DNA of 64,000 nt, from assembly GCA_042091375.1 (NCBI GenBank), contig JBELHO010000007.1:1-64000 (forward strand). The letters are read 5' to 3'. Position 1 is the stretch's first letter. Every line of letters starts with the position of its first letter. The notes under the pieces are model-generated. The model did no database searches. It saw only the letters and a list, made by a program, of their open reading frames with translations, and was not told the DNA's origin. A program made the position numbers and the translations under genes. This stretch comes from JBELHO01 sp042091375. Lineage in GTDB: Bacteria > Pseudomonadota > Gammaproteobacteria > Enterobacterales > Alteromonadaceae. Shown one piece after another: positions 36,354 to 45,140 of the stretch.

Positions 36354-37805
36354 GTGCAATATATATCATCAACGCTGAGGTCCACTATCATCAAAAGTGT
36401 TATTAATTTGTGTAAAAAAGTGCTCACTAAAAAGCAAACCACTGCAAGTACTCAACACTCCCGTCATGTGCTTACCCGTGATCAACATCCAGTTTCGCGC
36501 AAGCTGATCAGCGACAATGCTCTTAAAGTGTTATACAGATTAAATAAAGGTGGCTACGATGCATACCTTGTCGGTGGTGGTGTAAGAGATATTTTGTTGG
36601 GTCTACAACCCAAAGATTTCGATATTGCCACCAATGCCACGCCAGAGCAGATCAAACAACTTTTCAGAAACTGTCGCTTGATAGGCAGAAGGTTTCGTCT
36701 AGCACATATTGTTTTTGGCCGAGAAATTATTGAAGTAGCTACTTTTCGCGGGCATCATGACAGCGCCGCTGAAGAGCAAAAAAATTGTCAAAAGACCTCT
36801 AAGCAAAATGCCCAAGGCATGTTACTGCGCGACAATATTTACGGCAGTATCGATGAGGATGCGCAACGTCGTGACTTTACCATTAATGCGATGTACTACA
36901 GCGTCAAAGATTTCACTATTCATGACTTTGCCAATGGTATCGATGATATTGAAAGACAACAAATTCGCTTAATAGGCGATCCTACTACACGCTACCGAGA
37001 AGATCCTGTGCGTATGCTGCGGGCGATCCGGTTTGCCACTAAATTAAACATGCAGATCAGTGCCGAAACTGAGCAGCCAATCAAACAATTGGCACCATTA
37101 TTGGCAAATATTCCACCTGCGCGCATGTTTGAAGAATTCAATAAACTCTTCCTATCGGGCAAAGGATTGAGCAACTTCAAACTATTGCGAGCATACGGTT
37201 TATTCCATCACCTTTTTCCCGCGGTTGAACTAGCCCTCAATGAACAGCAGCCAGAGTATATAAACGATTTTATAAGCAAGGCCTTAAGCAATAGTGACCA
37301 ACGTATTGCCAATGATCAGCGAGTGACTCCAGCATTTCTTTTAGCTGCAATGCTTTGGTATCCATTACAACAAAAAATTGCTGAAATGCAGCAACAAATA
37401 GCATTAAGCCCACAAGATGCGTTTTTCTCGGCCTTGGCAGAAATAACCTCTCAACAGCAACAGCGAATAGCCATTCCTAAACGTTTTCAGGCAGTAATGA
37501 AAGACATCTGGATACTACAAGAAAAACTCACTCGACGGGAAGGTAAACGGGCATTTAAAACCTTTGAACACCCAAAATTTCGCGCTGGTTATGATTTTTT
37601 ACTGCTCAGAGCTGAGATTGAGTTACCTTATCACGGCAATCAACTAACCGACTTGGCTCGCTGGTGGACTGATTTTCAACAATCTGAGCCGCCTACACAA
37701 CAACAAATGATCAAGCTTGTCGCTTCTACTAGCTCTGGCAAACGACGCACTCCCAGAAAAAGAAAAAAACCGCGTATTAACCCTAAGCAATCGAGCAACT
37801 CATGA
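36354..37805 (+). CDS. pcnB: Poly(A) polymerase I
   Basis: 483 residues from the GTG at 36354. The nucleotidyltransferase core has LVGGGVRDILLGLQPKDFD with the DxD-type metal motif, then RRFRLAHIVFG and EVATFRGHH. The RNA-binding C-terminus ends in a basic tail. It adds poly(A) to RNA 3' ends and promotes decay. The N-terminal about 45 residues before TRDQHPVSRKLIS are variable in the family, so the exact start is uncertain. The 3' end overlaps folK by 4 nt. Confidence 0.95.
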   Translation: MQYISSTLRSTIIKSVINLCKKVLTKKQTTASTQHSRHVLTRDQHPVSRKLISDNALKVLYRLNKGGYDAYLVGGGVRDILLGLQPKDFDIATNATPEQIKQLFRNCRLIGRRFRLAHIVFGREIIEVATFRGHHDSAAEEQKNCQKTSKQNAQGMLLRDNIYGSIDEDAQRRDFTINAMYYSVKDFTIHDFANGIDDIERQQIRLIGDPTTRYREDPVRMLRAIRFATKLNMQISAETEQPIKQLAPLLANIPPARMFEEFNKLFLSGKGLSNFKLLRAYGLFHHLFPAVELALNEQQPEYINDFISKALSNSDQRIANDQRVTPAFLLAAMLWYPLQQKIAEMQQQIALSPQDAFFSALAEITSQQQQRIAIPKRFQAVMKDIWILQEKLTRREGKRAFKTFEHPKFRAGYDFLLLRAEIELPYHGNQLTDLARWWTDFQQSEPPTQQQMIKLVASTSSGKRRTPRKRKKPRINPKQSSNS

Positions 37806-38293
37806 ATACAGTTTACCTTGGATTAGGCAGTAATTTAGCCGATCCATCACAACAAATTCAGCAAGCTATATTGTCTATTGCCGGCCAAGATGACATTCAA
37901 ATAACTGCCAAATCATCACTGTACATCAGCCAACCAATGGGACCTCAAGATCAACCTGAGTTCTTCAATGCGGTGATCGAAATTCATACTGGGCTTGAGC
38001 CCATAGCACTCTTAGACAAGCTACAAGCAATTGAAACACAAGCCGGTAGAGTAAGAAAAAAACAGCGTTGGTGTGCTCGAGTACTTGACATAGATATCTT
38101 GTTATACAACCGCGAAGTAATTACCAGTGATCGCCTTACTATCCCGCATTATGGTTTACAACAACGCGAATTTGTTGTTATCCCCTTAGCTGAAATAAAC
38201 AGTCAACTGCGACTGCCCAATGGTTTGTCAATTGAGAGCTTGGCCGCTAATATTGTAACAAATAATTTAAAAGTACATAGCCGACTGAGTTAG
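37802..38293 (+). CDS. folK: 6-hydroxymethyl-7,8-dihydropterin pyrophosphokinase
   Basis: 163 residues of the HPPK family, which transfers pyrophosphate from ATP to hydroxymethyl-dihydropterin in folate synthesis. It has [13 protein letters not shown] at the N-terminus, [11 protein letters not shown], and the signature [10 protein letters not shown]. The ATG overlaps the pcnB stop by 4 nt, so translation is probably coupled. panB begins 72 bp later. Confidence 0.96.
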   Translation: MNTVYLGLGSNLADPSQQIQQAILSIAGQDDIQITAKSSLYISQPMGPQDQPEFFNAVIEIHTGLEPIALLDKLQAIETQAGRVRKKQRWCARVLDIDILLYNREVITSDRLTIPHYGLQQREFVVIPLAEINSQLRLPNGLSIESLAANIVTNNLKVHSRLS

Positions 38294-38364
38294 CTACTTT
38301 GCTAGCTCAAGCTAATACGTTAAAATACAAACTTTATTATTCACATTGCAAAACTGGAAATGAC

Positions 38365-39159
38365 ATGGCAAAAATTACCACATCAACTTTGCTAAACATG
38401 AAAAAGCAAGGTCAGAAAATTTCAACTATCACCGCCTATGACGCAAGTTTTGCCAAGCTTTTTGATCAAGCAGGTATTGATGCCATTCTCGTTGGTGACT
38501 CGCTTGGTATGGTACTTCAAGGTCAAGATGATACCCTTCCAGTTGATATTGAACACATGGCTTACCACACCCAATGTGTCAAACGCGGGGTTGAAAATAC
38601 CCTGATCATCAGCGACATGCCTTTTATGAGTTATGCCAATAAAGAGCAAGCTTTTGGCAATGCAAGTAAATTAATGCAAGCAGGGGCCAGTATGGTCAAA
38701 CTGGAAGGTGGCGATTGGTTACTCGAGACAATTTCAGGATTGGTTGAGCGAGGCATACCTGTTTGTGCTCATCTAGGACTGACACCACAATCAGTAAATG
38801 TTTTTGGGGGGTTTAAAGTACAAGGTCGCAACAGTGAGCAAGCACAACAAATGATCAGCCAAGCTAAAGCGCTAGAATCAGCTGGTGCACAGTTGCTGGT
38901 ATTAGAGTGTATACCGGCCAGCTTAGGTCGAGAAATTTCGCAACAGTTAACAATTCCCACCATAGGCATAGGTGCTGGTAAAGATACCGATGGACAAATA
39001 TTAGTGATGCATGATGCATTGGGTATTTCATGTAGTTATATGCCAAAGTTTTCTCGCAACTTTTTGATCGACACCGGTGATATACAAAAAGCGATTGAGC
39101 TATATATTTCGGAAGTATCTTGTGGAAACTTTCCTGGTGAAGATCATATTTTCAACTAA
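38365..39159 (+). CDS. panB: 3-methyl-2-oxobutanoate hydroxymethyltransferase
   Basis: 264 residues from the ATG at 38365, the same length as E. coli PanB. An earlier in-frame start at 38299 is rejected because the added residues are not family-like and a GGAAA precedes the inner ATG. Motifs: [23 protein letters not shown], the metal ligand EGGDW region, and [15 protein letters not shown]. It forms ketopantoate, the first step to pantothenate. panC follows 14 bp later. Confidence 0.97.
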   Translation: MAKITTSTLLNMKKQGQKISTITAYDASFAKLFDQAGIDAILVGDSLGMVLQGQDDTLPVDIEHMAYHTQCVKRGVENTLIISDMPFMSYANKEQAFGNASKLMQAGASMVKLEGGDWLLETISGLVERGIPVCAHLGLTPQSVNVFGGFKVQGRNSEQAQQMISQAKALESAGAQLLVLECIPASLGREISQQLTIPTIGIGAGKDTDGQILVMHDALGISCSYMPKFSRNFLIDTGDIQKAIELYISEVSCGNFPGEDHIFN

Positions 39160-39173
39160 TTAAGAGAATTGTC

Positions 39174-40025
39174 ATGTATACAGTTGATCACATTACCCCT
39201 CTCAGAGAGCAAATAAAGCAGTGGCGTCAACAGGGCTTAACCATAGGCTTTGTACCCACTATGGGTAACTTACATGACGGCCACATGAGTTTGATCGCTA
39301 AGGCTAAACAGCATGCAGACAAAGTGGTCGCCAGTATTTTTGTCAACCCCATGCAATTTGGCGTCAATGAAGACATCGCCAATTACCCGAGAACCCTGAG
39401 CAACGATAAAGCCGCTCTCGAGGCGTTAGGCACTGACTTATTGTTCACCCCAACCCCGGATATTATTTACCCCAAAGGCCTCGAACAACAAACTTATGTA
39501 GAGGTACCCAATATCTCACAAGGATATTGTGGGGAAAGTCGCCCTGGACACTTTCGCGGGGTTGCCACCGTAGTTTGCAAGCTATTTAATTTAGTTCAAC
39601 CAGATCTGGCTTGTTTTGGCTTGAAGGATTACCAACAAGTGCAGGTTATACAGACCATGGTCGATGATCTATCCATGCCCGTTGAAATCATTGCTGTAGA
39701 GACTATGCGTGCCGCCAGCGGATTAGCACTGAGTTCCAGAAATAACTATCTGACTCCTGAAGAATTAGCCATAGCACCAGCACTTGCTAACAATATCCAG
39801 TGGCTTGCTCAACAATTAACAACCGATAACGACTTTATTGGCTTAGCCAAAAAGGCGGCACAGTTTATTGACCAAGCGGGATTAAAAACTGATTACATTC
39901 ATATTTGCCATGCCCGAACACTGCAGCCGGCTAGTGAGGATGATGATAATTTAGTGATCTTAGCAGCAGCCTATTGCGGTAAAGCCCGCTTGATTGATAA
40001 CTTACAAGTCAATTTATCTAAATAA
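39174..40025 (+). CDS. panC: Pantothenate synthetase
   Basis: 283 residues, the usual length. It joins pantoate and beta-alanine using ATP. It has [14 protein letters not shown] (HxGH motif), [22 protein letters not shown] and ALSSRNNYL. It forms a panBC operon. panD does not follow; beta-alanine is probably supplied by the PLP decarboxylase at 40387-42030. The stop codon is the start of a perfect inverted repeat (40025-40055). Confidence 0.98.
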   Translation: MYTVDHITPLREQIKQWRQQGLTIGFVPTMGNLHDGHMSLIAKAKQHADKVVASIFVNPMQFGVNEDIANYPRTLSNDKAALEALGTDLLFTPTPDIIYPKGLEQQTYVEVPNISQGYCGESRPGHFRGVATVVCKLFNLVQPDLACFGLKDYQQVQVIQTMVDDLSMPVEIIAVETMRAASGLALSSRNNYLTPEELAIAPALANNIQWLAQQLTTDNDFIGLAKKAAQFIDQAGLKTDYIHICHARTLQPASEDDDNLVILAAAYCGKARLIDNLQVNLSK

Positions 40026-40055
40026 ATGATCAGAAGTCATTTACATCTGATCATT
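40025..40055 (+). terminator. Inverted repeat at the panC stop
   Basis: AATGATCAGA (40025-40034) and TCTGATCATT (40046-40055) form a perfect 10-bp stem with an 11-base loop. No U-tract follows, so it may protect the 3' end rather than terminate transcription by itself. Confidence 0.45.
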
Positions 40056-40114
40056 ATCTATCACTATTTGCTGCGCAGTATCGTCAAGTAGCTAGTGTTT
40101 AAGCACAAATAAAT

Positions 40115-40261
40115 TTATTCATACATGCGCTCTAACCACTTAATTTGCAGCTTTAAATCGTCAATTTCTTTTTTGGCATCAATCAGTTGCTGTTTTACTG
40201 ATAATTCATTCGCTTGAGTATTTTTAACCAACTTTAATATGCTAACCGGTTCATTATGCAT
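40115..40261 (-). CDS. Small coiled-coil protein (48 residues)
   Basis: A 48-codon frame with a strong ribosome binding site (AGGGGG, 5 nt before the ATG on the minus strand). It encodes a hydrophilic peptide starting MHNEPVSILKLVKN. A heptad-like helix follows (VKQQLIDAKKEIDDLKLQI), ending in KWLERMYE. There is no membrane helix or signal peptide. It lies between panC and panP, 125 bp downstream of the panP stop and on the same strand. I do not recognise the family. The Shine-Dalgarno sequence and amphipathic helix argue for a real gene. Confidence 0.6.
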   Translation of the reverse strand: MHNEPVSILKLVKNTQANELSVKQQLIDAKKEIDDLKLQIKWLERMYE

Positions 40262-40386
40262 AATGCCCCCTAAAAAAACATGTAACCACACATGAATTAT
40301 TACACAACAACTTTCACATTGAAAGTAAAGTGAAACTACAAGTTACGAAAAAAAAGCCACTAACAGCAAATAAAGACAAAGTTTTG

Positions 40387-42030
40387 TTAAGGTGTGTTTA
40401 CTGAAGCCATAGTAATAAGCTGTGGCAAAAAGTTTTGGCTCTCTGCAGCTAATACAGCCTGTTCAGTTAAAATATCAGCTAGAATTTGTTTAGAGGTCAG
40501 TGGGTTGGCTAAAACAACGCGAAAAACCAAGGTTTTATGTTGTTGATATTTAGCGACTTCAATACGGGTTCGAGACACAAAAGAACGGCCATTTTCTCGT
40601 TGTCGTTTCTGAATAAACTTAGTTAATTTATCAAGCAATTTATTGGCTTTTATTTGATATTCATCTGTACAAGACGCTAAAAATTGCTGAGCCACTTGCG
40701 GGTTATAACGATAGGTTAATAAGCAAAGTTCAGGTTCAGTGATCAATTCAAAATCGCTGTGTTGGTTAATTAACTCAGCGAAATATTTCGCTTTTTCGAT
40801 ACTTTGGTTGATCAGTAACTCATACCCAGGACGACTGATCACATGTAAGCTTGCATAAACCAACATCGCCATACCGGGACGTGAGCCCTCTAAGGTATGT
40901 GCCCCTAGATCTTTTGAACCTTTCCTTAGTATGTACTCAGCGTGATGTTCAATGGCGGCCACTGAAGCCGGATTTTTAAACACCACTAAGCCTGCTCCCA
41001 TAGGCACATACATTTGTTTATGAGCATCTATGGTCACTGAATCTGCTCGTTCAATACCGGCAAGTAAAGGCCGATATTTATTTGATAATAAAGTCGCCCC
41101 TCCCCAAGCTGCATCGACATGAAAATGACATTGGTATTGTTGGGCTATGTCAGCAAGTTCATTCAATGGATCGACGTTGCCAGTTTCAGTGGTACCGGCA
41201 ACGCCAACAATACTCAAAATAGCAATGTTTTGTTCGGCTAATTGCTGACACTGGATGCGCAACTTCGCACAGTCAATACGATTTTTTTCATCAGTTGCAA
41301 TAGCAATAACGCTGTCTTCGCCGAGTCCTAAGATATCTGCGCATTTTTTTAGCGAATAATGGCCACGCGCGGAAATTAAAATGGCTAAGCCTTCGTAGCC
41401 ATAGTGCTGCAACGCTTTGTATAAACCCTGACGAGCGACGCCGCTGAACTCGCCATCGGCTTTTAATAAATTATTGCGAGCAACCCACAATGCGGTTAAA
41501 TTTGCCACAGTGCCACCTGAGCAAAAAGCCCCTAAAGAATGCTTGGCGCTGTGCATCCAATGTTGATAAAAATTATCATCTTGCTGATAAACAAGGCGAT
41601 GCATCATACCAAGTACTTGACGCTCTAATGGGGTAAAGGCTTTCGAGGTTTCAATTTTTACTAAGTTTTGATTTAAGCCAACCATTAATTTTGATAAGGG
41701 CAATATAAAATAGGGCAAAGCAGAGGTCATATGACCAATAAAACTAGGGCTAGAGGTATGCACAGATTGCGACACCACTTTGTTTAATAAATGATGGGTG
41801 TGATCAGAGACAAAACTGGGGTACTCTGGAATATGCGAGCAGGAAAAATCTTTTTCAATCTCAGACAATGCTTGCTCTTGGGCAGCGATATGCTCGCCAA
41901 GAAACCCAGCTAAGTTTTGAGAGATCTCTTGCTCTATACGACCTAAAGTTGAATCCGGCGCTTCAGGAATGGTAAAGATGCGATGTAGCGATTCCTCTGT
42001 TGCAAAAGCTGCGCGTTTATTTACCGTCAT
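40387..42030 (-). CDS. panP: PLP-dependent aspartate 1-decarboxylase PanP
   Basis: A 547-residue group II (glutamate decarboxylase-like) PLP enzyme. It has FCSGGTVANLTALWVARN, HVDAAWGGATLL and the PLP lysine in SVTIDAHKQMYVPMG (near residue 335). Long N- and C-terminal regions match the TIGR03799-type enzymes of Vibrio and Shewanella. Those enzymes replace pyruvoyl PanD and make beta-alanine from aspartate. Position next to panBC and the absence of panD in this block support that role. It is transcribed toward panC on the opposite strand. Confidence 0.88.
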   Translation of the reverse strand: MTVNKRAAFATEESLHRIFTIPEAPDSTLGRIEQEISQNLAGFLGEHIAAQEQALSEIEKDFSCSHIPEYPSFVSDHTHHLLNKVVSQSVHTSSPSFIGHMTSALPYFILPLSKLMVGLNQNLVKIETSKAFTPLERQVLGMMHRLVYQQDDNFYQHWMHSAKHSLGAFCSGGTVANLTALWVARNNLLKADGEFSGVARQGLYKALQHYGYEGLAILISARGHYSLKKCADILGLGEDSVIAIATDEKNRIDCAKLRIQCQQLAEQNIAILSIVGVAGTTETGNVDPLNELADIAQQYQCHFHVDAAWGGATLLSNKYRPLLAGIERADSVTIDAHKQMYVPMGAGLVVFKNPASVAAIEHHAEYILRKGSKDLGAHTLEGSRPGMAMLVYASLHVISRPGYELLINQSIEKAKYFAELINQHSDFELITEPELCLLTYRYNPQVAQQFLASCTDEYQIKANKLLDKLTKFIQKRQRENGRSFVSRTRIEVAKYQQHKTLVFRVVLANPLTSKQILADILTEQAVLAAESQNFLPQLITMASVNTP

Positions 42031-42154
42031 ACTCTTTCACTATTAGCCACTTGTTCAAACAAGTTTAGTATAATTGATTAAGAGCGGCACTTTAATAAAA
42101 ATTTAACTAAATGTCTTCCTTTTTATGGTTAATATTAAGGTTTATTTATCTAAA

Positions 42155-42253
42155 TTAAGCAATGATTGTTGCTAAGTAAACAAAAGCCAATTCCACTAGG
42201 GCTAAACTACTTAGGGCCATCATCAACACATTTTTTTTTATATTATTTGTCAT
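42155..42253 (-). CDS. Candidate 32-residue hydrophobic membrane peptide
   Basis: A 33-codon frame on the minus strand encoding MTNNIKKNV followed by one hydrophobic helix (about 10-32, ending VYLATIIA). The ribosome binding site is weak (GAG 11 nt upstream). A run of A's occurs within codons 5-8. It lies in the 489-bp interval 42031-42519 between panP and a methyltransferase gene; the rest of that interval is AT-rich and shows nothing else. A single-helix microprotein or a type I toxin-like peptide is possible. No antisense RNA was recognised. Confidence 0.35.
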   Translation of the reverse strand: MTNNIKKNVLMMALSSLALVELAFVYLATIIA

Positions 42254-42519
42254 TTTAGTTAATCTCACTGAATTATTGATTGTTTGTCATATGGTATTCA
42301 AACAGCGTACCAAAAATTTAAGCCACTGATAATTATTGATATTTTAAAAAAGTAGACAATGTCAGCAAGATACAAATAGTACAAAAAACCAATATGTGGT
42401 CAGTTTGCCTAAAAAAATCAATTTTGCTGTTCTTGGCTATAAATGATAATGCGCAACAGTGATTGAGCTGTGTTTGTGTTGAATAGAGATTAACAATGAG
42501 TCATGTCTCAACCAGGTAA

Positions 42520-43203
42520 TTAGCGCAGAGATAACTGCCAACAAGGTTGAGCGCTGGCCTTAAATTTTGCTTCAAATGGGGTCAGTGCTTGTTTATCCTC
42601 AACTGGCGTTATTTGTCCTTGTTTACCGGCAATATCGGCAGCAAATTGAAACTCTTCTAGATATAAACGCCAATTACTGCGCAAAATGATTTCTTCGCCA
42701 ATACCAATGATACTCGGAAACACTGCACTGCCATGCCAACGGCGTTGAATGTGCTTGGCTTTGGGCCAAGGGTTAGGATAAAGAATATAGTGTTGTTTTA
42801 TATGCCAGTTGGCGTTACTCACTAAACGGTAAAAATCATTTAGATCGGCTCTTAACAAAAGAAAATTGTCAACTTGCTCTGTCCCCGTAGCCTCAATTAA
42901 TTGCGCGTCATCGCGGTTGATGCGGTGGGCTGATTTATCAACGCCGATCACCAGTGCTTGTTGATTGCGCTTTGCTAAGATCCGCGTGCTTTGCCCTACG
43001 CCACAGCACGAATCAAGTATGATCTCACCTTGATGTGCTTGTACAACTTGGTTAGCTAATTGAAAAGCCTCAAGAGTGTGTTGCTGATAAGGCTTTTGTG
43101 ATGGATAGGTTAAATGTTTGACTACTATTTCTTGCAGCTTGTCATGAATACCTGGTTGGTTAGTGACAATAACCTTTGAGTCACCTAATGCTTTACCTGT
43201 CAT
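42520..43203 (-). CDS. TrmB-like SAM-dependent methyltransferase
   Basis: 227 residues. A Rossmann methyltransferase with motif I LDSCCGVGQSTR and the TrmB-type motif YPNPWPKAKHIQRRWHG. This suggests tRNA (guanine-N7) methyltransferase ancestry. The N-terminal region and spacing differ from canonical TrmB, so it may be a paralog with a different RNA substrate. Its start overlaps the upstream ABC permease stop by 1 nt, placing it as the third gene of an ABC-exporter operon. Confidence 0.75.
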   Translation of the reverse strand: MTGKALGDSKVIVTNQPGIHDKLQEIVVKHLTYPSQKPYQQHTLEAFQLANQVVQAHQGEIILDSCCGVGQSTRILAKRNQQALVIGVDKSAHRINRDDAQLIEATGTEQVDNFLLLRADLNDFYRLVSNANWHIKQHYILYPNPWPKAKHIQRRWHGSAVFPSIIGIGEEIILRSNWRLYLEEFQFAADIAGKQGQITPVEDKQALTPFEAKFKASAQPCWQLSLR

Positions 43204-43976
43204 TAGCTTCTCAACCCGACACCGCGGGTAATTAAAGTCATAGCAATAATAAATAGACTGACAATAAATACCCCTAACACCGCGAATGACACAGTTAGAC
43301 TGACATCAGAAATACCTAAAAATCCATAGCGAAAAGCATTGACCATATACACAATGGGATTGAGTTGAGAAACCCCTTGCCAAAAATCAGGCAACAAACT
43401 AATCGAATAAAACACCCCGCCTAAATAGGTTAACGGGGTCAAAATAAAAGTAGGAATAATAGAAATATCATCAAAACTGCCGGCAAAAATAGCGTTAATT
43501 AGCCCTCCTAAAGCAAAGGTAGCTGAAGTCAAGCTGACGGTTATGATGATCACCCAAATGTTGTGTATTTGGATATCAACAAAAAATAATGCGATGAGGG
43601 TAACAATAATGCCTACAAAAATACCGCGGATCATACCACCGCCAACATACCCGGCAACTATTACCCAATTAGGTACAGGAGCTACCAACATTTCTTCGAC
43701 ATTGCGTTGCCATTTAGCACTAAAAAATGATGATGCCACATTGGAATAGGAATTGGTGATCACACTCATCATGATCAAGCCGGGTACAATAAATGACATG
43801 TAATCAAAACCGGACATTTGGCCAATGCGAGAACCAATTAACTCACCAAAGATGACAAAGTAAAGACTGATAGTAATGGCTGGAGGAACTAAAGTTTGCA
43901 CCCAAATTCGCATAAAGCGATGAATTTCTTTACGCAGAATACTTTTTAGTGCTATCGCATTTCTTACCGATGACAT
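43203..43976 (-). CDS. yadH: ABC-2 type transporter permease (YadH-like)
   Basis: 257 residues with six hydrophobic segments and the ABC-2 permease pattern (FMRIWVQTLVPPAITISLYF near the N-terminus, LNPIVYMVNAFRYGFLG near 205). It matches E. coli YadH in length and neighbourhood. It pairs with the ATPase gene 1 bp upstream and overlaps the methyltransferase gene by 1 nt. Substrate unknown. The E. coli pair also lies close to the pan genes. Confidence 0.9.
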   Translation of the reverse strand: MSSVRNAIALKSILRKEIHRFMRIWVQTLVPPAITISLYFVIFGELIGSRIGQMSGFDYMSFIVPGLIMMSVITNSYSNVASSFFSAKWQRNVEEMLVAPVPNWVIVAGYVGGGMIRGIFVGIIVTLIALFFVDIQIHNIWVIIITVSLTSATFALGGLINAIFAGSFDDISIIPTFILTPLTYLGGVFYSISLLPDFWQGVSQLNPIVYMVNAFRYGFLGISDVSLTVSFAVLGVFIVSLFIIAMTLITRGVGLRS

Positions 43977-43977
43977 A

Positions 43978-44928
43978 TTACTCAGCTCCTAGGGTTGATG
44001 ATTTATCTTCATTTGCTTGGCCGCTGCCAACTAAGCTTACAAATAGTTCTTCTAAGCGATTGCTCTTGTTACGCATACTGAGCACATCAATCTTCTGCTC
44101 AGTTAATTGCCGAAAAACATCGTTGAGTCCCTGTGACTTTTTCACATCAACTTCAAGGGTGTGATCATCAAGTAGACGATGACAAAACCCATCGAGTTGA
44201 GGCGCTGCACTAACCGTTTTTAAATCAAGTACAAAGGTTTCAACATCTAACTTGGCCAACAGCCCTTTCATACTGGTATTCTCAACAATATGACCAGAAT
44301 CTATAATGGCAATATTGCGACACAACATTTCCGCTTCTTCTAAATAATGTGTGGTTAAAATAATAGTAATGCCTTGTTTGTTAAGCTCACGCAAAAAATC
44401 CCACATAGAACGACGCAATTCTATGTCAACACCTGCGGTGGGTTCATCTAAGATCAGCACTTGTGGTTCATGCATCAGCGCCCGCGCGATCATTAAGCGA
44501 CGTTTCATGCCACCGGACAACATCCGCCCAGCATCATTGCGCTTGTCCCATAAATCGAGGAGCTTAAGATATTTTTCTGCTCTTTGCAGGGCAATAGAAC
44601 GATCAACTCCATAATATCCTGCTTGGTTGACTAATATTCTCAGTAAGGATTCAAATTGATTGAAATTAAACTCCTGAGGAACCAAACCTAAATAGCTTTT
44701 TGCTAATTCAAGTTCGTTATCAATATCATGACCAAACACTTTGACTTGACCAGAGCTTTTATTAACGAGTGAAGTGATCACTCCAATGGTTGTTGATTTA
44801 CCAGCGCCATTGGGACCGAGCAAGGCAAAAAAATCACCTTGCTCAACAGCTAAATCAATCCCTTTTAATGCGGTAAAACCACCTTTATATGTTTTTGTTA
44901 AGGCCTTAATATTAAGGGCATAGGTCAT
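43978..44928 (-). CDS. yadG: ABC transporter ATP-binding protein (YadG-like)
   Basis: 316 residues. Walker A is GPNGAGKST, the signature is LSGGMKRRL, Walker B is VLILDEPTAGVD, and the switch His is in LTTHYLEEAE. A C-terminal about 80-residue extension (as in YadG/DrrA-type exporters) contains LDVETFVLDL. It is the first gene of the yadG-yadH-methyltransferase operon and lies 1 bp from the permease gene. Export substrate unknown. Confidence 0.92.
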   Translation of the reverse strand: MTYALNIKALTKTYKGGFTALKGIDLAVEQGDFFALLGPNGAGKSTTIGVITSLVNKSSGQVKVFGHDIDNELELAKSYLGLVPQEFNFNQFESLLRILVNQAGYYGVDRSIALQRAEKYLKLLDLWDKRNDAGRMLSGGMKRRLMIARALMHEPQVLILDEPTAGVDIELRRSMWDFLRELNKQGITIILTTHYLEEAEMLCRNIAIIDSGHIVENTSMKGLLAKLDVETFVLDLKTVSAAPQLDGFCHRLLDDHTLEVDVKKSQGLNDVFRQLTEQKIDVLSMRNKSNRLEELFVSLVGSGQANEDKSSTLGAE

Positions 44929-45140
44929 ATTGTTTTCCTAATTTAACTGAGCAACTATTCGCGTTTGGACAAGGATTTATTTACTATTAATGAGGTGTAT
45001 TCAGCATTTTTCAATGGTAACACCTAAATATACCTAACTTATGCTCAGCTTGCTATGTAAGGTAAATAATAGGCTGAATTGCATTGCCTAAACAACATAG
45101 ACATTTTAAAGTAATATCATTGCATTCAAGGACTTTACTG

